From NCBI GenBank assembly GCA_022763805.1, contig JALERC010000072.1:1-34134 (forward strand): a DNA stretch of 34,134 nucleotides, written 5' to 3'. The DNA is from Mycoplasmatota bacterium (GTDB lineage Bacteria; Bacillota_I; Bacilli_A; RF39; UBA660). The notes under the pieces were generated by a model. It saw only the letters and a list, made by a program, of their open reading frames with translations. It was not told the origin of the DNA and searched no databases. A program made the translations under genes and the position numbers. This document shows, in pieces, positions 31,368-34,134 of this stretch. Within the stretch, counting starts at the first letter, position 1. Each line of letters opens with the position of its first letter.

Positions 31368-31370
31368 TTT

Positions 31371-31676
31371 ATGATAAAGATAAACGTTATTAAAAATAAT
31401 GATGCAGTAGAGAAAATATCAATTCTAGGTCATGCAGGTTATGATATCTATGGAAAAGATATTGTATGTGCTAGTGTATCAAGTATAGTAATTACTACAG
31501 TAAATGCTATATTAAGGTTTGATGATAAGGCTTTGACTTATGATCAATTAAAAGATGATTTAGAAATCACTATAAACACTCATAGTAGTGTAACGGATAC
31601 TCTAATTAATAATATGTTAGAATTATTAAAAGAATTAGAGAAAAATTATAAGAAAAATATTAAAATTAATATATAG
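31371..31676 (+). CDS. prp: Ribosomal-processing cysteine protease Prp
   Basis: Prp removes the N-terminal extension of L27 in Firmicutes. The 101-residue protein has the catalytic pair H21 ([11 protein letters not shown]) and C33 ([12 protein letters not shown]). It lies between rplU and rpmA, as in Bacillus (ysxB) and Staphylococcus. Its partner substrate with an intact cleavage site is encoded next to it. Only three bases separate it from rplU. Confidence 0.92.
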   Translation: MIKINVIKNNDAVEKISILGHAGYDIYGKDIVCASVSSIVITTVNAILRFDDKALTYDQLKDDLEITINTHSSVTDTLINNMLELLKELEKNYKKNIKINI

Positions 31677-31690
31677 GGAGGTGTCCAAAA

Positions 31691-31984
31691 ATGATGAAAT
31701 TAATGGAATTAAATATTCAATTATTCGCTCATAAAAAAGGTCAAGGGTCAACTAAAAATGGACGTGACTCTATCGCTAAAAGACTTGGTGCTAAAGCTGC
31801 TGATGGAGAATATGTTAGTGGTGGATCTATTATTTACCGTCAACGTGGAACTAAAATTTATCCTGGTGTAAACTGTGGTATTGGTTCTGATGATACTGTA
31901 TATGCTAAAGTTAGTGGATATGTTAAATTTGAACGTGTAGGTAAAGACAAAAAACAAGTTAGTGTTTATCCTGAAAGACACTAA
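31691..31984 (+). CDS. rpmA: 50S ribosomal protein L27 with cleavable N-terminal extension
   Basis: The 97 residues include [20 protein letters not shown] and [16 protein letters not shown] of bL27. It begins [13 protein letters not shown] before HKKG, the Prp-cleaved leader (Staphylococcus LNLQFFA then SKKG); cleavage is expected after Ala13. The mature N-terminus reaches the peptidyl transferase centre. The start at 31691 has GGAGGTG seven bases upstream; ATG 31694 is a possible alternative. It is the last gene of the operon. Confidence 0.97.
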   Translation: MMKLMELNIQLFAHKKGQGSTKNGRDSIAKRLGAKAADGEYVSGGSIIYRQRGTKIYPGVNCGIGSDDTVYAKVSGYVKFERVGKDKKQVSVYPERH

Positions 31985-31992
31985 TACTAATT

Positions 31993-32017
31993 AAGATGAT
32001 AAATATCATCTTTTTTT
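31993..32017 (+). terminator. Intrinsic terminator after rpmA
   Basis: AAGATGAT (31993-32000), loop AAAT, ATCATCTT (32005-32012), and a T run. Confidence 0.85.
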
Positions 32018-32018
32018 A

Positions 32019-32047
32019 TTGAAAAAATACTAAATTTTTGTTATAAT
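32019..32047 (+). promoter_or_regulatory. Promoter of the UPF0316 gene
   Basis: TTGAAA (32019-32024), 17 bases, TATAAT (32042-32047), 28 bases before the start. Confidence 0.7.
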
Positions 32048-32075
32048 CATTTCGCAAGTTGAAAGAGGGTATACA

Positions 32076-32597
32076 ATGAATACAGCACTTATTTTATTAT
32101 GTGTGAAAATATTTTTTATTAGAATTTTAGATGTATCTTTAGGTACAATTAGAGCTATTATAACTGTAAAAGGTAAAGCTTCTAAGGCATCATTTGTTGG
32201 CTTTTTTGAAGTTTTAATTTGGTTTATTGTAGTTAGGGAGGCATTAAATACTCCTGAATCTAGTATTTTTATTGCTCTTGCTTATTCAGCTGGTTATGCA
32301 ACAGGAACATTTATAGGAAGTTTATTGTGTAATAAATTTATTGATGGAAATTTAACAATTCAAGCTATACTAAGTAACAATGATGATAATATAGTTAACT
32401 CTATTAGAAAAGCAGGATATGCTGTATCTGTAATTGATGTAAAAGGATTAGACAGTGAACAACCTAAATATATGCTATTTATGGAAATAAACAAAAAACG
32501 TTTAACACATCTAAAGAAGCTTATTAAAGATTTAGATGAGAGAGCATTTATTGTTGTTAATGAAACAAAAATGGTTCATAATGGATACTTTAAATAG
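32076..32597 (+). CDS. UPF0316/DUF2179 membrane protein (YebE-like)
   Basis: The 173-residue protein has three N-terminal membrane helices (DVSLGTIRAIITVKGK, FVGFFEVLIWFIVVREAL, ALAYSAGYATGTFIGSLL). A C-terminal cytoplasmic DUF2179 domain follows (about 105-173) with IRKAGYAVSVIDVKGLD and KYMLFMEINKKRLTHLKKLI. The domain order is that of UPF0316 proteins; DUF2179 is thought to bind nucleotides or second messengers in related proteins, but the role is unknown. AGAGGG lies before the ATG. It has its own promoter and terminator. Confidence 0.85.
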   Translation: MNTALILLCVKIFFIRILDVSLGTIRAIITVKGKASKASFVGFFEVLIWFIVVREALNTPESSIFIALAYSAGYATGTFIGSLLCNKFIDGNLTIQAILSNNDDNIVNSIRKAGYAVSVIDVKGLDSEQPKYMLFMEINKKRLTHLKKLIKDLDERAFIVVNETKMVHNGYFK

Positions 32598-32642
32598 TGA
32601 CAAAAGTCAATACATAGTGACTAATATATACAAAACAAAATT

Positions 32643-32664
32643 ATCGTCGTAAGGCGATTTTTTT
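32643..32664 (+). terminator. Intrinsic terminator after the UPF0316 gene
   Basis: ATCGTC (32643-32648), loop GTAA, GGCGAT (32653-32658), and seven T. The following 32665-32820 is AT-rich with no gene. Confidence 0.7.
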
Positions 32665-32843
32665 GAAATTGCTGTTATTTATAGTTATATTCCTAGATAT
32701 TTTTTGTTATATTTAATTATTAATTTATTATATTGATTATTTAATCTTTTTAATTTTAAATCTACTAGATATAACTTTATTTTATAAATTAATGTTAACA
32801 TTTTATTTTGTCCTTTCTTTTTATTTGTACTCGCCGTACAGGC

Positions 32844-32871
32844 ATTACTTCTTTTATGAAAAAGAAGTAAT
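32844..32871. repeat. 12-bp perfect hairpin
   Basis: ATTACTTCTTTT (32844-32855) and AAAAGAAGTAAT (32860-32871) around ATGA. It forms a pair with the palindrome at 32898 and looks like a dispersed REP-like intergenic element. Confidence 0.6.
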
Positions 32872-32897
32872 CAAGAAATCAGGTGAGATTTGCTTAT

Positions 32898-32919
32898 CCA
32901 CTTTCTTATAAGAAAGTGG
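32898..32919. repeat. 22-bp perfect palindrome
   Basis: CCACTTTCTTA followed directly by TAAGAAAGTGG. Together with 32844-32871 it forms a two-hairpin unit in an otherwise empty stretch. Confidence 0.6.
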
Positions 32920-32929
32920 CAAAGAATTT

Positions 32930-32957
32930 TTGATATTTTTTTAAAACAGTGTATAAT
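32930..32957 (+). promoter_or_regulatory. Promoter-like sequence reading antisense into the transposase gene
   Basis: TTGATA (32930-32935), 16 bases, TATAAT (32952-32957) on the + strand; the transcript would start near 32964 and run against the transposase mRNA. Confidence 0.4.
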
Positions 32958-32978
32958 ATTAAATGTGAACTGGGGAGT

Positions 32979-34043
32979 TTACACACTTAATATTTGAGGC
33001 ATCGGATAGATTATTTTATCTATATCGTATGTCTCTTTTATTTTGTCTATTGGCGAATATCCTCTTGTTTTAATTACTGAATGAATATATTCATTCATAT
33101 ATTCAGATGTATATTTTATTAATGATTCATTATCTACAATATCATCCCAAGCTAAACAATCTCTTTCTATTGACCAATGAAATGATTCTACTTCACTATC
33201 AGCTGTACAATGACCAGGTATATTTAATTTATGTTTTTTAAAATTTTCTTCTACAAACTTAGTGAATGTTGATTTATCTGGTTCTTTACCTCTTGTCTTT
33301 AATAATCGATTTGTATTTTCTAAACCATTATCTGTTTGTATAGTTATTTTCTTTAAATCTAAACCTTTAAATTGTTTTAAAAATGGATATAATATTTCTT
33401 TTATTGCTTTAGTTGTATAATAAACTGATTTTTCATCACAATAACATACTATAGCAAGTCCTGTACATACATCTCTAAATGTTATTTGATATTTAACTTT
33501 TATACCTTGATAATTATTTTTAGAACTAGCAAAGTATTGTTTTAAATTATCTATATCTTTTAAATACTTTATATCTTCTTGTATTAATTCAAATGGTAGT
33601 AATTTCTTTTTCCAAGATATATCTCCTCCAGTAGAAGGATCATGTTTTCTATTTTTCTTTTTACCTACCGCTGCATTTATATATCGATTTATTGTTGCAT
33701 CTGAATATTTTTTTATACCAGATGTTTTTCTGACATTTTTAACAGTTATATGTTTTTTCTTTTCCTTAGCATTTTTAGATACTTCACATATTTTATCGAT
33801 ATCTTCTTGGTTAATACGTTTAGGACTATTTTTAGGTTTTCTTGATTTATCGATTAAACCTTTTAATCCATAAGCAGCATATCTCTTACACCATTTCTTT
33901 ATTGTATTTTTACTACAACTATAAAACTTAGCTGCTTTTTTTATTCCATTCTCATTTGCAAATCTTACCATTTCTAATCTTTTTTCGATTAGCAATTTTT
34001 CATTATCAATATTCATATACATTTCTTGATAACTTGACCACAT
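32979..34043 (-). CDS. DDE transposase with helix-turn-helix (IS481/rve-like)
   Basis: The first ~65 of 354 residues hold a helix-turn-helix: IEKRLEMVRFANENGIKKAA, then YSCSKNTIKKWCKRY and GLKGLIDKSRKP. An rve-type DDE catalytic domain follows: first Asp in FELIQEDIKYLKDID (about 165), second in IQTDNGLENT (about 250), and Glu in CTADSEVESFHWSIERDC. All three acidic residues are present and the frame is intact, so it may be active. The start at 34043 has GGAGGTGA upstream (minus strand). The IS family is assigned from domain layout only. It is the only gene here on the minus strand apart from yigZ. Confidence 0.8.
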   Translation of the reverse strand: MWSSYQEMYMNIDNEKLLIEKRLEMVRFANENGIKKAAKFYSCSKNTIKKWCKRYAAYGLKGLIDKSRKPKNSPKRINQEDIDKICEVSKNAKEKKKHITVKNVRKTSGIKKYSDATINRYINAAVGKKKNRKHDPSTGGDISWKKKLLPFELIQEDIKYLKDIDNLKQYFASSKNNYQGIKVKYQITFRDVCTGLAIVCYCDEKSVYYTTKAIKEILYPFLKQFKGLDLKKITIQTDNGLENTNRLLKTRGKEPDKSTFTKFVEENFKKHKLNIPGHCTADSEVESFHWSIERDCLAWDDIVDNESLIKYTSEYMNEYIHSVIKTRGYSPIDKIKETYDIDKIIYPMPQILSV

Positions 34044-34134
34044 AATTTCACCTCCAATCTATGAATGGTTATTATATACCAAATAACAAAAAATACATAA
34101 TAACCTAGGGGTCACTATGTATTATAAAAAATTA

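Larger units (their letters stand above)
32609..34123 (-). mobile_element. Putative insertion sequence with one DDE transposase
   Basis: AATACATAGTGAC (32609-32621) is repeated in inverted form as GTCACTATGTATT (34111-34123), bracketing the transposase gene and giving an element of about 1.5 kb. No target-site duplication is visible outside the repeats. The left part (32622-32978) includes the terminator of the preceding gene and two hairpins, odd for an IS, so the true left end could instead lie near 32964 (TGTGAACTGGGGAGTTTACACA). The boundaries are therefore provisional. Confidence 0.4.

Noticed and set aside
1..34134. TGA read as tryptophan (mollicute code)
   Set aside because: TGA ends genes at ATGA overlaps and tryptophans in conserved places use TGG.
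1..34134. CRISPR arrays, tRNA or rRNA genes
   Set aside because: No spaced direct repeats, tRNA-like cloverleafs with a CCA/TTCGA arm, or conserved rRNA segments were noticed on either strand.

Overview
The window is very AT-rich, densely packed and almost entirely on the + strand. TGA works as a stop (ATGA stop/start overlaps at 1258, 3187 and 28142) and ribosome binding sites are AGGAGG-like. The block mutL, SPOR-like, radC, mreC, mreD, spoIVFA-like, spoIVFB-like, rplU, prp, rpmA follows Bacillus gene order, and L27 carries the Firmicutes-type cleavable leader. This points to a low-GC Firmicutes, probably an uncultured gut-type Bacilli lineage of the RF39/Erysipelotrichia kind rather than a TGA=Trp mollicute. 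The lineage is inferred from gene content only.

Region A (2-5035) is an operon that enters from the left edge: radical SAM protein (partial), Asp/Glu-racemase/maleate-isomerase-like protein, HhH-GPD glycosylase-like protein, thymidylate-kinase-like kinase, a PfkB + P-loop kinase fusion and a MazG-like pyrophosphohydrolase. A gap (5036-5635) holds four hairpins including a candidate structured RNA and a terminator, plus a possible leader peptide. Region B (5636-11394) encodes a P-loop kinase, a U32-family Fe-S-type protein, an M23-fold protein without signal peptide, a GHMP kinase-methyltransferase fusion, a PLP aminotransferase and a divergent HAM1/RdgB pyrophosphatase. Region C (11460-15275) starts from a consensus promoter: LysR regulator, methyltransferase, CYTH protein, frameshifted HAD gene and Nudix hydrolase. 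Together A-C look like an accessory small-molecule or nucleotide pathway rich in kinases and phospho-hydrolases. Its product cannot be read from the sequence and it is the best candidate here for an undescribed system.

Region D (15276-21742) is mixed and partly decaying: a GC-rich perfect hairpin, a small gene with two frameshifts, a YfcE-type phosphodiesterase with an in-frame stop, two lipoproteins, a MerR regulator with a 19-bp-spacer promoter, membrane proteins (CmpB-like, CNNM/CorC-like, YjdF-like) and a broken yigZ.

Region E (21743-32597) is core genome: ygjV, uvrC, a small unknown gene, mutL, SPOR-like, radC, mreC, mreD, a prepilin-like surface protein, the spoIVFA/spoIVFB-like pair, the L21 leader with rplU-prp-rpmA, and a UPF0316 protein. 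mreB, minC and minD, which belong to this block in Bacillus, are absent here. Region F (32598-34134) holds hairpin repeats and a DDE transposase on the minus strand bracketed by a 13-bp inverted repeat.
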